This document shows positions 9,201 through 17,770 of a stretch of 64,000 nt of DNA, piece by piece. The stretch lies in the NCBI GenBank assembly GCA_905214875.1, contig CAJMNR010000010.1:17227-81226 (forward strand), written 5' to 3'. Each line of letters begins with the position of its first letter. Position 1 is the stretch's first letter. The DNA comes from an uncultured bacterium. GTDB taxonomy: Bacteria > Bacillota > Clostridia > Lachnospirales > Lachnospiraceae. Position numbers and translations under genes: made by a program. The notes below the pieces were generated by a model. The model did no database searches, was not told the origin of the DNA, and worked only from the letters and a program-made list of their open reading frames with translations.

Positions 9201-9867
9201 TGATGACAAAGATTTGGCGGAAATTACTTCAGACATGCTGATCGATTACGGTTATGCGGTTACTTTGGCTGCAGACGGTGATGAAGCCTACGATTTATTA
9301 AAGGATCATACATACGAATTAATCATCTTAGATATTAACTTACCATTTGAAACAGGATTTGAGATCTGTAAGGCGTTACGCACCATGTCTACCGTGCCAA
9401 TCCTATTTGCCAGTGCAAGGACGAGCGAGACAGATCGAATTACCGGATTTGACATAGGTGGAGATGACTATCTTCCGAAGCCTTATTCCTTAAAGGAACT
9501 GTTAAGCCGTGTCAATGCGTTGATGCGGAGAGCTTATGGATTTGAAGATAAGGAAGAGGTGTATACGTTTCATAACCTGTGTATCAATGTAACAAAACGG
9601 GAAGTTACGAAAAATGAAACGCCGATTGCCTTATCATTAAAGGAATTCGATCTTCTCTCCTTCCTTGCAAAAAATGCGGAAAAAGCGTTAAAGAAAGAGA
9701 CCATCCTAAAGGAAGTATGGGGAACATTTAGTGAAGTGGAACAGTCTACAGTTTCAGTACATATTAGATGGCTGAGAGAAAAATTAGAAGACAATCCTGC
9801 AAAACCAACATTAATTAAGACAGTTTGGGGTGTCGGCTATATGCTTTGCGGAAAGGAACAGCCATGA
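9175..9867 (+). CDS. OmpR/PhoB-family response regulator
   Basis: A 230-residue DNA-binding response regulator. The receiver domain shows the acidic pair DDD at residues 9-11, the phospho-acceptor D53 in LIILDINLP, and the KP motif in DDYLPKPYS. The C-terminal winged helix carries SLKEFDLLSFLAKN and VHIRWLREKLEDNP...TVWGVGYML. It overlaps the nucleotidyltransferase gene at its start and the histidine kinase gene by 4 bases (ATGA) at its end. It very likely controls the ABC genes that follow. Confidence 0.92.
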   Translation: MKKSILIVDDDKDLAEITSDMLIDYGYAVTLAADGDEAYDLLKDHTYELIILDINLPFETGFEICKALRTMSTVPILFASARTSETDRITGFDIGGDDYLPKPYSLKELLSRVNALMRRAYGFEDKEEVYTFHNLCINVTKREVTKNETPIALSLKEFDLLSFLAKNAEKALKKETILKEVWGTFSEVEQSTVSVHIRWLREKLEDNPAKPTLIKTVWGVGYMLCGKEQP

Positions 9868-11012
9868 AAAAACAAATCATAGTATTAGGAGGCACCATCC
9901 TTATCATTCTTTCTGTCCTTTATATGGTGTGTATTACAAAGGGAAGTGACAGCAAAGAGTCGTTTGCTGGATCAAACATGGTGGACGTTAACGAAATCGT
10001 ACAGCTTTCTAAAGAGGAATCAAAGGAAGGACAACGACTCTATCAGGAGAAAATGGAAAAGTTGAAAGAAAAAATGGAGAGTCAGGAAGAGGAGAGCATA
10101 ACAGACCATAAAGAGATGACGATTCTATACGTTGGAGTATGCACGCTTGTCATAGTGTTTCTTAGCGTGGTCTATGTCACAATCCTTCGGCCTTTTGAAA
10201 AGTTAAAAGAGTATGCGTCTGAGATTGCCGCAGGAAACCTAGAAGTAGAGCTTCAATACGAGCGAACCAATTATTTTGGTGCGTTTACCTGGGCATTTGA
10301 TCATATGAGACGGGAAATCATTAAGGCCAAGGCGTATGAAAAACAGGCAATTGAGAATAACAAGACAGTCATTGCAACACTATCTCATGACATTAAGACA
10401 CCGATTGCGTCGATTCGAGCATATGCCGAAGGATTGGACGCAGGACTGAATAAGAGTGTCGAGAAAAGACACAAATACATAGATACCATTATGCGAAAAT
10501 GTGATGAAGTAACAGAGCTTACAAATGATTTGTTTCTTCATTCCATTTCTGACATGAATAAACTGACAATTACTTGTAAGAAAGAACAGTTTCAGCCGCT
10601 ATTTCATGCAATCTTAAGTGAACAAAAGGGAGCATTTCATGATTTGAATCTTACCGGAATAATACCAGATGTTACCGTGGATGTGGATGTCAAACGGTTT
10701 ACGCAGGTAATGGAGAATGTCATTGGTAATGCTAGAAAATACGCAGGTGGGCAGATTGACATTAACTGTACGACTACCAGTCATGAGCTTGTAATCGCAA
10801 TCAAAGATCATGGGGAAGGAATTCCAGAAGAAGACCTTCCGTTTATCTTTGATAAGTTTTATCGTGGTGGCAATACGAAAGATAAGCAAGGAGCCGGTCT
10901 TGGACTTTATATTGTGAAATATGTGATGGAACAGATGTCCGGTACGGTAACGGTCACGAATACATATCCTGGACTTTTGATTCAATTAATTCTTCCAATT
11001 ACAATCTCTTAA
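9864..11012 (+). CDS. Sensor histidine kinase
   Basis: A 382-residue membrane kinase from ATG 9864 (GAAAGGA upstream; ATGA overlap with the regulator). TM1 is about residues 5-23 and TM2 about 86-108. Between them lies a short, highly charged extracytoplasmic segment of ~60 residues with coiled-coil character. A HAMP linker (ILRPFEKLKEYASEIAAG) leads to the phospho-acceptor H175 in ATLSHDIKTP, then the ATPase domain with N box NVIGNARKYA, G1 DHGEGIPEED and G2 GAGLGLYI. Partner of the adjacent response regulator. The small sensor loop resembles kinases that sense through a partner transporter or the membrane. Confidence 0.92.
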   Translation: MKKQIIVLGGTILIILSVLYMVCITKGSDSKESFAGSNMVDVNEIVQLSKEESKEGQRLYQEKMEKLKEKMESQEEESITDHKEMTILYVGVCTLVIVFLSVVYVTILRPFEKLKEYASEIAAGNLEVELQYERTNYFGAFTWAFDHMRREIIKAKAYEKQAIENNKTVIATLSHDIKTPIASIRAYAEGLDAGLNKSVEKRHKYIDTIMRKCDEVTELTNDLFLHSISDMNKLTITCKKEQFQPLFHAILSEQKGAFHDLNLTGIIPDVTVDVDVKRFTQVMENVIGNARKYAGGQIDINCTTTSHELVIAIKDHGEGIPEEDLPFIFDKFYRGGNTKDKQGAGLGLYIVKYVMEQMSGTVTVTNTYPGLLIQLILPITIS

Positions 11013-11052
11013 AGATTTCTTAATAACTTGATTGGTACAATACAATTATGAT
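11007..11052 (+). promoter_or_regulatory. Candidate response-regulator site and promoter for the ABC genes
   Basis: TCTTAA occurs twice, at 11007-11012 and 11018-11023, an 11-base direct repeat as expected for an OmpR/PhoB-type dimer. It lies 25-60 bases ahead of the ABC ATPase gene. TACAAT (11041-11046) or TATGAT (11047-11052) could be the -10; no good -35 is present at 17 bases, which would fit an activated promoter. Confidence 0.4.
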
Positions 11053-11072
11053 AAAGGAAAGAGAGGATTTGT

Positions 11073-11834
11073 ATGAAGGAAGTAATCATTAAATCAGTAA
11101 ACTTATGTAAGAGCTTTGCAACGAATGGAGTACAAAACCACGTATTGGATAATTTGAATGTAGAAATATATAAAGATGATTTTACCGTAATCATGGGGGC
11201 ATCTGGTGCGGGCAAATCTACTTTGCTATATAGTTTGTCAGGCATGGATACCGTTACGAGTGGCGAGGTATTCTATCAAGGAAAAGAAATTACTAGGCTC
11301 AAAGAAAAGGAGATGACGAAGCTTAGAAGGAGGGAATTCGGCTTTATCTTCCAACAGATGCATTTGGTAAGTAACTTGACGTTATTTGAAAATGTGGCAG
11401 TACCAGGATATTTAAACCGCGAAAAGCAGCAGAGCGAAGTAAATGCTCGTGCAAAATCCCTGTTAGAGGAAATGAATCTGACTGACCAGATAGGGCGTCT
11501 TCCAAACCAAGTATCCGGTGGTGAACAGCAAAGAGCAGCCATTGCAAGGGCAATCATTAATGAACCAGAGGTTATATTCGCTGATGAGCCAACAGGAGCG
11601 TTAAACCGTAGTAATACGAAGGATGTACTTAACCTTTTAACTTCGCTTTATAACCAAGGACAGACAATCGTCATGGTAACCCATGATATAAAGGCAGCAC
11701 TTAGGGCAAGTAGAATTATATATCTGGCAGATGGAAGTGTCTGTGGTGAACTTACACTACCTCCTTATGAGGAAGCGGATAGCAAGAAGAGGGAGACACA
11801 GGTAAATGCATGGCTCTCCTCCATGGAATGGTAG
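11073..11834 (+). CDS. ABC transporter ATP-binding protein, MacB/Bce type
   Basis: A 253-residue ATPase. Walker A is GASGAGKST (residues 42-50), the Q loop lies in FIFQQMHLV, the signature is VSGGEQQR, Walker B is VIFADEPTGAL and the switch His lies in VMVTHD. This is the class that pairs with FtsX-type permeases for peptide-antibiotic detoxification, lipoprotein handling or mechanotransmission. Its partner is the next gene, whose chosen start lies 12 bases past this stop. The promoter region upstream carries an 11-base direct repeat. Confidence 0.92.
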   Translation: MKEVIIKSVNLCKSFATNGVQNHVLDNLNVEIYKDDFTVIMGASGAGKSTLLYSLSGMDTVTSGEVFYQGKEITRLKEKEMTKLRRREFGFIFQQMHLVSNLTLFENVAVPGYLNREKQQSEVNARAKSLLEEMNLTDQIGRLPNQVSGGEQQRAAIARAIINEPEVIFADEPTGALNRSNTKDVLNLLTSLYNQGQTIVMVTHDIKAALRASRIIYLADGSVCGELTLPPYEEADSKKRETQVNAWLSSMEW

Positions 11835-11845
11835 GGGGTGTCGGT

Positions 11846-14212
11846 ATGTATCTCTTATCATTATTAAAAGCTAATCTTAGACATAAAAAGGGAAGTTTCA
11901 TCAGCGTACTGATTCTTTCGATGATCATTGCACTTGCTACAAGTACGATTATTAGTATAAATACGAATATTGAAACACGTAGTGATGAAGCAATGGATCG
12001 AATTCCAATGGGTGACTTACTTGTCGTCGCTAATAAACGCTATGTAACCGATGAACGTGTGGAACAGATAAAGGGCTGCAGCAGTGTTTCTGATGTATCC
12101 ATTGTCGAGACGGTAACACAGAACTTAAAATTCGGAGAAAAGAGAAATGGTAACTTTACAAGCTTTTTAAGCTGTGATCCAGAGAAGTTTCCTTACCGAG
12201 TGTATAAGGACAATGAGCGGGAATTTGAGCCGGATCAGGCCGAGTTAAAGAAGGGAGAAGTATATCTTCCAATCAGTTTTAAACAGGAATTTAATTGTAA
12301 AGTAGGCGATACGTTTGTTATGCCAAATGGAACAAAAGATGAGACATTTACGATCAAAGCATTTATTGAAGAACCGTATCTTGGTTCACAGACCATTGGC
12401 ATAAAGCTAGCAGTAATGAATAAGGAAGACTTTTCAAGGCTGCAAAAAGGCATCGATATTGAAAGTAAGGATGATTCGTATGTAAAATCATTATCTTTCG
12501 TATGCATTTCTAAAAACAAAGATGCACAAGTTACGAATTCGGAATTTAAGAAAGAGATCAATCAAGCATCTGCCATTGTGGATTATGGAATGATTACAAT
12601 CTTTAAAAGTCAATGCCAGTACTATACGTTAATCTTTACTAATATTTTAAGCGCAATTATGTATGTATTCCTATTCCTTTTGGCAATTGTCGTTTTAATC
12701 GTCATTGGCCACTCCATTACGTCAAGTATTGAGATGGATTATGTGAATCTAGGAATACTAAAGGCAATGGGATTTACAAAAGGAATGCTTCGAATCGTAT
12801 TTGTTTTAGAATATGTGATTGCAGAAGTGATTGGATGCTTGATTGGTATTCTACTTAGCAAGGGTGCAATCTATTTCTTAAATCAGATTTTCGTATTATC
12901 TACTGGCCTGTTAAGTGAGGCAAAGATTGATCTTGTAAGTGTGCTTTTACTTCTTTTCGTTGTTCTTGTGTTAAGTGCAGCATTTATTGTATTTAAGACT
13001 AGAAAAATCGCAAAGATTACACCAATATGTGCAATTCGTGGTGGTAGCGACGAAGTATTTTTCCACAGCAGGGCAGAAGTTGGTGTTGGAAAACGAGGAT
13101 TGAACTTAAAAATCGCATTACGTCAGATTACATCGAATAAAAGACAGTATGTCAGCTGCTTTTTAATTACGGCTGTGTTGGTATTCTTCCTAGTATCGAT
13201 TACGGCAATTAATACGTCTATGGATTCGGAACTTGTGGAAACTTCATTTGGCGGAGTGTTTACAGATGTATCGATTTCATATGAGAAGACACCGGATGAG
13301 CTGCTCGACCAAAGAAAGGCCGAAGTGGATAAGAGGGTCAAGCAAGTAGCAGAAGTAAGTAATTCATTTGAAACTGTTTCTTCTTACTTTACATTAAACG
13401 AAGAAGAGTACCATGGGACTGCCTATTCCGATATGTCGGTGTTAAAGAGTGTGCTAAAAGGACGTCTTCCAAAGTACGATAACGAAATACTTGTAACGCC
13501 TATTTTGGCAGACGAGATGAATCTTAAAGTAGGGGATACTGTTAGCTTGACATACAAAGAGAAATCGGCGGATTATGTGATTTCTGGTTTTTATCAAGCA
13601 ACTTCAGATCTTGGAAGATGTTTCTCCTTCTCAGTAGATGCAATGCGTCGAATTGTGGAAGATAAAAAAGTAAAATGGACAGAATATGTGTTGAAAGAGA
13701 AGACAAAGTCTAAAGAAGTTACCAAAATGCTTCAGAGCGAATATGGGGAAGAGCTTACAGTAACAGATAATAACTCTACAGAAGGATTCACAGACACCAT
13801 TGTAACGGCAATGCATCTTTTAAATAATGTGATTTATGTAGTCGCAATCCTATTTGCATTAATCGTAGTTGTCTTACTTTGCGGAAAGGCATTTTATAGA
13901 GAGCAGACGGATATCGGTATCTATAAGGCTGTTGGATTCTCTACAAGGGCGCTTCGACTTCAGTTTGCATTACGTTTCATGCTTGTTGCTGTATTTGGAA
14001 GCATTTTAGGAATTGTACTGAATTTATTCCTTAATAATATGTTGATGCAGGCAATCTTTATCAATATCGGTGTTGCCAACTATCAAACTGTCTATACGGT
14101 TACAAGTCTGGTACTTCCAGTCGTTACGATTGGAATCTGCTTCTTTGTATTCGCTTATCTGGTCGCTAGAAAAGTGAAACGTGTGGATACGAGAACGCTA
14201 ATAACTGAATAA
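11846..14212 (+). CDS. FtsX-type ABC transporter permease
   Basis: About 788 residues from ATG 11846 (AGGGGGTG upstream; an earlier in-frame ATG at 11810 lies inside the ATPase gene). An N-terminal TM (HKKGSFISVLILSMIIA) and a large extracytoplasmic domain precede a three-TM FtsX block (around FLFLLAIVVLIVIGHSI). A second TM-extracytoplasmic-FtsX repeat follows (SCFLITAVLVFFLVSITA; C-terminal VVAILFALIVVVLLCG). The duplicated FtsX layout with two outer domains fits MacB- or Bce-like and related transporters. Together with the kinase, regulator and ATPase it probably forms a stress-sensing and export module. The ligand is not evident. Confidence 0.88.
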   Translation: MYLLSLLKANLRHKKGSFISVLILSMIIALATSTIISINTNIETRSDEAMDRIPMGDLLVVANKRYVTDERVEQIKGCSSVSDVSIVETVTQNLKFGEKRNGNFTSFLSCDPEKFPYRVYKDNEREFEPDQAELKKGEVYLPISFKQEFNCKVGDTFVMPNGTKDETFTIKAFIEEPYLGSQTIGIKLAVMNKEDFSRLQKGIDIESKDDSYVKSLSFVCISKNKDAQVTNSEFKKEINQASAIVDYGMITIFKSQCQYYTLIFTNILSAIMYVFLFLLAIVVLIVIGHSITSSIEMDYVNLGILKAMGFTKGMLRIVFVLEYVIAEVIGCLIGILLSKGAIYFLNQIFVLSTGLLSEAKIDLVSVLLLLFVVLVLSAAFIVFKTRKIAKITPICAIRGGSDEVFFHSRAEVGVGKRGLNLKIALRQITSNKRQYVSCFLITAVLVFFLVSITAINTSMDSELVETSFGGVFTDVSISYEKTPDELLDQRKAEVDKRVKQVAEVSNSFETVSSYFTLNEEEYHGTAYSDMSVLKSVLKGRLPKYDNEILVTPILADEMNLKVGDTVSLTYKEKSADYVISGFYQATSDLGRCFSFSVDAMRRIVEDKKVKWTEYVLKEKTKSKEVTKMLQSEYGEELTVTDNNSTEGFTDTIVTAMHLLNNVIYVVAILFALIVVVLLCGKAFYREQTDIGIYKAVGFSTRALRLQFALRFMLVAVFGSILGIVLNLFLNNMLMQAIFINIGVANYQTVYTVTSLVLPVVTIGICFFVFAYLVARKVKRVDTRTLITE

Positions 14213-14283
14213 ACAAGTATCATGAGGGCAATGGCTTCATATAATAGATTAATAGACGTAAAAAGCAGAAAGGATCTATTTAT

Positions 14284-15189
14284 ATGAAGTTTATTGCTCT
14301 CAATCGTTTTTATTACTACAATGATTTGATAAATGATTCTTCTATGCTGAAAATAGCATATCCTGATTTTATCGGGACGAAGTTTATAGGCAGTACGATG
14401 TCAAACCGAAGCATCTTGATGCTGAAGGTAGGACGTGGAGAAAAAGGAATCATCATGACAGGAGGCGTTCACGGAAGGGAGTCCATTAATCCAGTTGTCC
14501 TAATGGCAATGATTGAATACTATGCATATGCTTACAGTGATCCAATTGAGCAGGCAAGTATCAAAAATAAGACGGGAGTTGATATCAAGGAGTTCTTTGA
14601 GGAGTATTCGCTTTATATCGTGCCACTTCTTAATCCAGATGGCTATATGATTGCCTTACGTGGATATAACATTATACATAATGAAGAATGCCGTATGAAA
14701 GCAAAAAGCTTAAACATACCATATTGTGAGTGGAAGGGAAATGCCCTAGGAATCGATATTAACAGAAACTTCCCGTCTAAAAATTTTAAAGAAAAATTCG
14801 AAGGAGACATGCCAGCGAGTGAGCTTGAGACAAAAGCTCTCATTCATTTATTTCACGAAGTCGATTCGGAAATCTATATTGATTTCCATTCCCGTGGAAA
14901 TGAAATCTTCTACCATAGAAAACAGATGTCAAAAGAGTATAATGAGAATTCCTTATGCATCGCTAGAAAGATTGCAAGGGTAACCGGATATTCACTCGTA
15001 CGTCCGGAAGATGAAATCGAAAGTAACGATAGTGGCGGCAATACCGTCCATTATTATTCGGAGACATTTAAAAAGCCAGCCATTACGATTGAAACCGTAC
15101 CGGATCCAGCAAAATTCCCATTGGCATTAAAGTATCAGAGAATGGTGTATTCCCAAGTGCTTTATGTTCCATTTTGTTTAATGGATTAA
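14284..15189 (+). CDS. M14-family zinc carboxypeptidase
   Basis: A 301-residue metallopeptidase domain. Zinc ligands are H63 and E66 (GGVHGRE) and H202 (IDFHSRGN). The substrate-binding motif is INRNFP (R161), and the general base is E270 in AITIETV. There is no signal peptide, so it is likely cytoplasmic. Relatives cleave gamma-D-Glu-diaminopimelate bonds or peptides; the sequence does not settle which. RBS GAAAGGA. TATAAT at 14240-14245 may be its -10. Confidence 0.87.
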   Translation: MKFIALNRFYYYNDLINDSSMLKIAYPDFIGTKFIGSTMSNRSILMLKVGRGEKGIIMTGGVHGRESINPVVLMAMIEYYAYAYSDPIEQASIKNKTGVDIKEFFEEYSLYIVPLLNPDGYMIALRGYNIIHNEECRMKAKSLNIPYCEWKGNALGIDINRNFPSKNFKEKFEGDMPASELETKALIHLFHEVDSEIYIDFHSRGNEIFYHRKQMSKEYNENSLCIARKIARVTGYSLVRPEDEIESNDSGGNTVHYYSETFKKPAITIETVPDPAKFPLALKYQRMVYSQVLYVPFCLMD

Positions 15190-15268
15190 AAAACGATTTG
15201 ATATTTTCACTAATTTTCAAAAAATATACACAAAAAACAAAAAAAATAAGTCTTCCAATGTTTTTTTC

Positions 15269-15297
15269 TTGCACTTTTTTATGTAAACTTATATAAT
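15269..15297 (+). promoter_or_regulatory. Promoter for miaB
   Basis: TTGCAC at 15269-15274, a 17-base spacer and TATAAT at 15292-15297, 30 bases before the start codon. Confidence 0.65.
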
Positions 15298-15327
15298 ACT
15301 TAAAGATAAAAGGGAAAGGAACTTTTT

Positions 15328-16749
15328 ATGAGCAGAACAGAAATTAAAGTAAATGCAACAGAAGCTGCAAGACAAATGCAGTTTATGGAAGACTTAAAAG
15401 TTAGATTTGAACAAGTAAGTAAAGAGTTAGGTCGTCCTTTAACAGCTTGCATCAATACATTTGGTTGCCAGATGAATGCTAGAGATTCCGAGAAAATCGC
15501 TGGAACATTAGAAAAAATCGGTTACCAAATCGTTGATACGGAAGAAGCTGATTTCGTACTTTATAACACATGTACCGTACGTGAAAATGCGAACCTTAAA
15601 GTTTATGGACGTCTTGGTCATTTAAATAAATTAAAACGTAAAAACCCACATATGATGATCGCATTATGTGGTTGTATGATGCAGGAAGAAGCAGTAGTAG
15701 AGAAGATTCAAAAGAGCTACAAATTCGTAGATATCATCTTCGGTACTCACAACATCTTCAAATTAGCAGAATTGATTCAAGCTCGTCTTGATTCTAATAG
15801 CATGATCGTAGACATTTGGAAAGAAGCGACTGAAATCGTAGAAGACCTTCCAAGTGAACGTAAATTCTCTTACAAAGCCGGCGTAAACATTATGTATGGA
15901 TGTAACAATTTCTGTACGTACTGTATCGTACCTTACGTAAGAGGACGTGAAAGAAGCCGTGAAGTGAAAGATATCATTCGTGAAATCGAAGATTTAGTAG
16001 CAGATGGCGTAGTAGAAGTCATGTTACTTGGTCAAAATGTAAACTCTTACGGAAAAGGATTAGAAACTAAGACTACATTTGCAGAACTTTTACAAGAAAT
16101 CGAAAAGATCGAAGGATTAAAACGTATCCGTTTCATGACTCCACATCCAAAAGATTTCTCTGATGATGTAATCGAAGTGATGAAGAATTCTAAAAAGATC
16201 TGTAAGCACGTACATTTACCAGTACAGTCCGGTAGTTCAGACATCTTAAGAAAGATGAATCGCCACTACACGAAAGAGTCTTACCTTGATCTTGTAGGAC
16301 GAATTAAGACAGCAATGCCAGACGTTGCATTAACAACGGATATCATCGTAGGCTTCCCTGGAGAAACAGAGGAAGACTTCTTAGATACATTAGATGTTAT
16401 GAAGAAAGTTCGTTACTCCAACAGCTTTAACTTCATTTATTCCAAACGTACAGGAACTCCTGCAGCAGTTATGGAAAATCAAGTACCTGAAGATGTGATC
16501 AAAGATCGCTTCAATCGCTTACTTGATGTTGTACATGAAATTGCAACAGAAGAAAGCGCAAAACTTGCAGGTACAATTCAAGAAGTATTAGTAGAATCTG
16601 AAAATGACCATGAAGAAGGGTTTGTATCCGGTCGTTTAAGCAATAACTTATTAGTTCATTTCAAAGGATCAAAAGATTTAATTGGTTCTTTAGTAAATGT
16701 TCGTCTTGACGAAGCAAAAGGATTCTATTATATTGGAGAAATAGTTTAA
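15328..16749 (+). CDS. miaB: tRNA-2-methylthio-N6-dimethylallyladenosine synthase
   Basis: A radical-SAM methylthiotransferase that adds the 2-methylthio group to i6A37 of tRNA. The 473 residues have the UPF0004 domain with three cluster Cys (INTFGCQMN, NTCTVRENA, LCGCMMQ), the radical-SAM motif CNNFCTYCIVPYVRGRERSR and a C-terminal TRAM domain (VLVESEND...RLSNNLLVHFKG). The ~35-residue N-terminal extension (EAARQMQFMEDLKVR) is typical of clostridial MiaB. It has its own promoter and terminator. In many relatives mutS/mutL follow; here they do not. Confidence 0.95.
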   Translation: MSRTEIKVNATEAARQMQFMEDLKVRFEQVSKELGRPLTACINTFGCQMNARDSEKIAGTLEKIGYQIVDTEEADFVLYNTCTVRENANLKVYGRLGHLNKLKRKNPHMMIALCGCMMQEEAVVEKIQKSYKFVDIIFGTHNIFKLAELIQARLDSNSMIVDIWKEATEIVEDLPSERKFSYKAGVNIMYGCNNFCTYCIVPYVRGRERSREVKDIIREIEDLVADGVVEVMLLGQNVNSYGKGLETKTTFAELLQEIEKIEGLKRIRFMTPHPKDFSDDVIEVMKNSKKICKHVHLPVQSGSSDILRKMNRHYTKESYLDLVGRIKTAMPDVALTTDIIVGFPGETEEDFLDTLDVMKKVRYSNSFNFIYSKRTGTPAAVMENQVPEDVIKDRFNRLLDVVHEIATEESAKLAGTIQEVLVESENDHEEGFVSGRLSNNLLVHFKGSKDLIGSLVNVRLDEAKGFYYIGEIV

Positions 16750-16757
16750 GCCAACTT

Positions 16758-16792
16758 CTAGAGGATGGCATACCTACTGTCCTCTAGTTTAT
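16758..16792 (+). terminator. miaB terminator
   Basis: CTAGAGGA (16758-16765) pairs with TCCTCTAG (16780-16787), followed by TTT. Confidence 0.6.
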
Positions 16793-17004
16793 CCTATAAA
16801 CATTCATAAAAATAATGGATTTCAGTAACGGTAACTGCTTGTTATAAAGATATAGGGTTAATCAAGAGCAGAAGCTGTTGGAATCTGTCGGTGAATCGGT
16901 TTTATAAATGATAGCATATCAGCAGGTCGTAAGGTATTGAGGCGGCCTGACCCTTGTCCTACATGCATAACCTAACATGTGACAAGGGGGTACATAAGTA
17001 AGAT
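16793..17004 (+). ncRNA. Gene-free stretch with a candidate structured small RNA
   Basis: There is no open frame of note. TATAAA at 16843-16848, with a weak TTTCAG 17 bases upstream, could start a transcript near 16855. GGGTTA (16855-16860) can pair with TGACCC (16948-16953). CCCTTGTC (16951-16958) plus ACATG instead pair with CATGTGACAAGGG (16976-16988). The CCC is shared, so the two folds exclude each other. The transcript would end at the hairpin at 17005-17044, giving ~190 nt. It matches no riboswitch class I recognise; 6S RNA is conceivable on size alone. Confidence 0.35.
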
Positions 17005-17044
17005 AAGGCAATAGGAAAATAAGTCATTTCCTATTGCCTTAAGT
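17005..17044. terminator. Bidirectional terminator
   Basis: AAGGCAATAGGAAAAT (17005-17020) pairs with ATTTCCTATTGCCTT (17026-17040). It serves the minus-strand TetR gene and any plus-strand transcript from the preceding stretch. Confidence 0.7.
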
Positions 17045-17077
17045 TTTAATTACCATAAATAATACAAGCAGTGCATG

Positions 17078-17620
17078 TTATCTTGTCGCTTCAAAACGGA
17101 ATGGATAACAGGATTCACAGATTTGTGAAAGCCCTTCAATTACAGCAGCAGAATTTGGATCATCTTTATATTGAAAATACGTGTAAAAACATCCGTGAAT
17201 CAAAGCAGTAAGTGTCACGTTTGTCTTAATGTTATCTATAAATTCTGGGTGGGTTTGAAAGAAAAGCTGTTTGAGTCCAGCATCTAATTTTGTAATTAAC
17301 ACATCAGTTCTAGAATCTGAAAAAATAATATTGAATAATTCCCCTTGGGATTGCATAATCTGTGTAAGTTCTTCAAAGCCTTGCTTTGAAAAAAGGGTAT
17401 CCGGATTAGGAATCGATTGTAAGCAGTTACGGATCAATTCGTCTTCAATAGAATCGGACAGGTCATAGATGTCTTTATAATGCAAATAGAAAGTTGCCTT
17501 ATTAATCATTGCGGCTTCTGATAATTCTTTGATGGTAATCTTATCAATCGGTTTTCTTGTGCGAAGTTTAATGAAAGCATTAATAATGTTGTTTTTTGTT
17601 TTTTGAACTCGTAAATCCAT
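17078..17620 (-). CDS. TetR-family transcriptional regulator
   Basis: About 180 residues from the ATG whose CAT lies at 17618-17620, with AAGGAGAG 7 bases upstream; an 18-codon upstream extension lacks a ribosome site. The N-terminal helix-turn-helix reads KTKNNIINAFIKLRTRKPIDKITIKELSEAAMINKATFYLHYKD split over about residues 6-50, typical of TetR/AcrR (DUF4364/DhaS-like subgroup). The C-terminal ligand domain is divergent. It is transcribed divergently from glgB, so it may control itself and glgB. Confidence 0.88.
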   Translation of the reverse strand: MDLRVQKTKNNIINAFIKLRTRKPIDKITIKELSEAAMINKATFYLHYKDIYDLSDSIEDELIRNCLQSIPNPDTLFSKQGFEELTQIMQSQGELFNIIFSDSRTDVLITKLDAGLKQLFFQTHPEFIDNIKTNVTLTALIHGCFYTYFQYKDDPNSAAVIEGLSQICESCYPFRFEATR

Positions 17621-17691
17621 AGGTACTCTCCTTATAAAATAGACAATTTTATGTAATCGTTGCATATTAAACAAGTGGAAAAAATTGTATA

Positions 17692-17738
17692 TTGTTCATT
17701 GATTGTTAACTATTATAATCGTTTATAAAGAAATAAAC
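17692..17738 (+). promoter_or_regulatory. glgB promoter with candidate TetR operator
   Basis: TTGTTC (17692-17697), a 16-base spacer and TATAAT (17714-17719). Directly downstream is the inverted repeat GTTTAT-AAAGAA-ATAAAC (17721-17738), well placed for a repressor encoded by the divergent TetR gene. Confidence 0.45.
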
Positions 17739-17770
17739 AATAAAGATTTGTAAAGATTGGAGAAGAAAAT

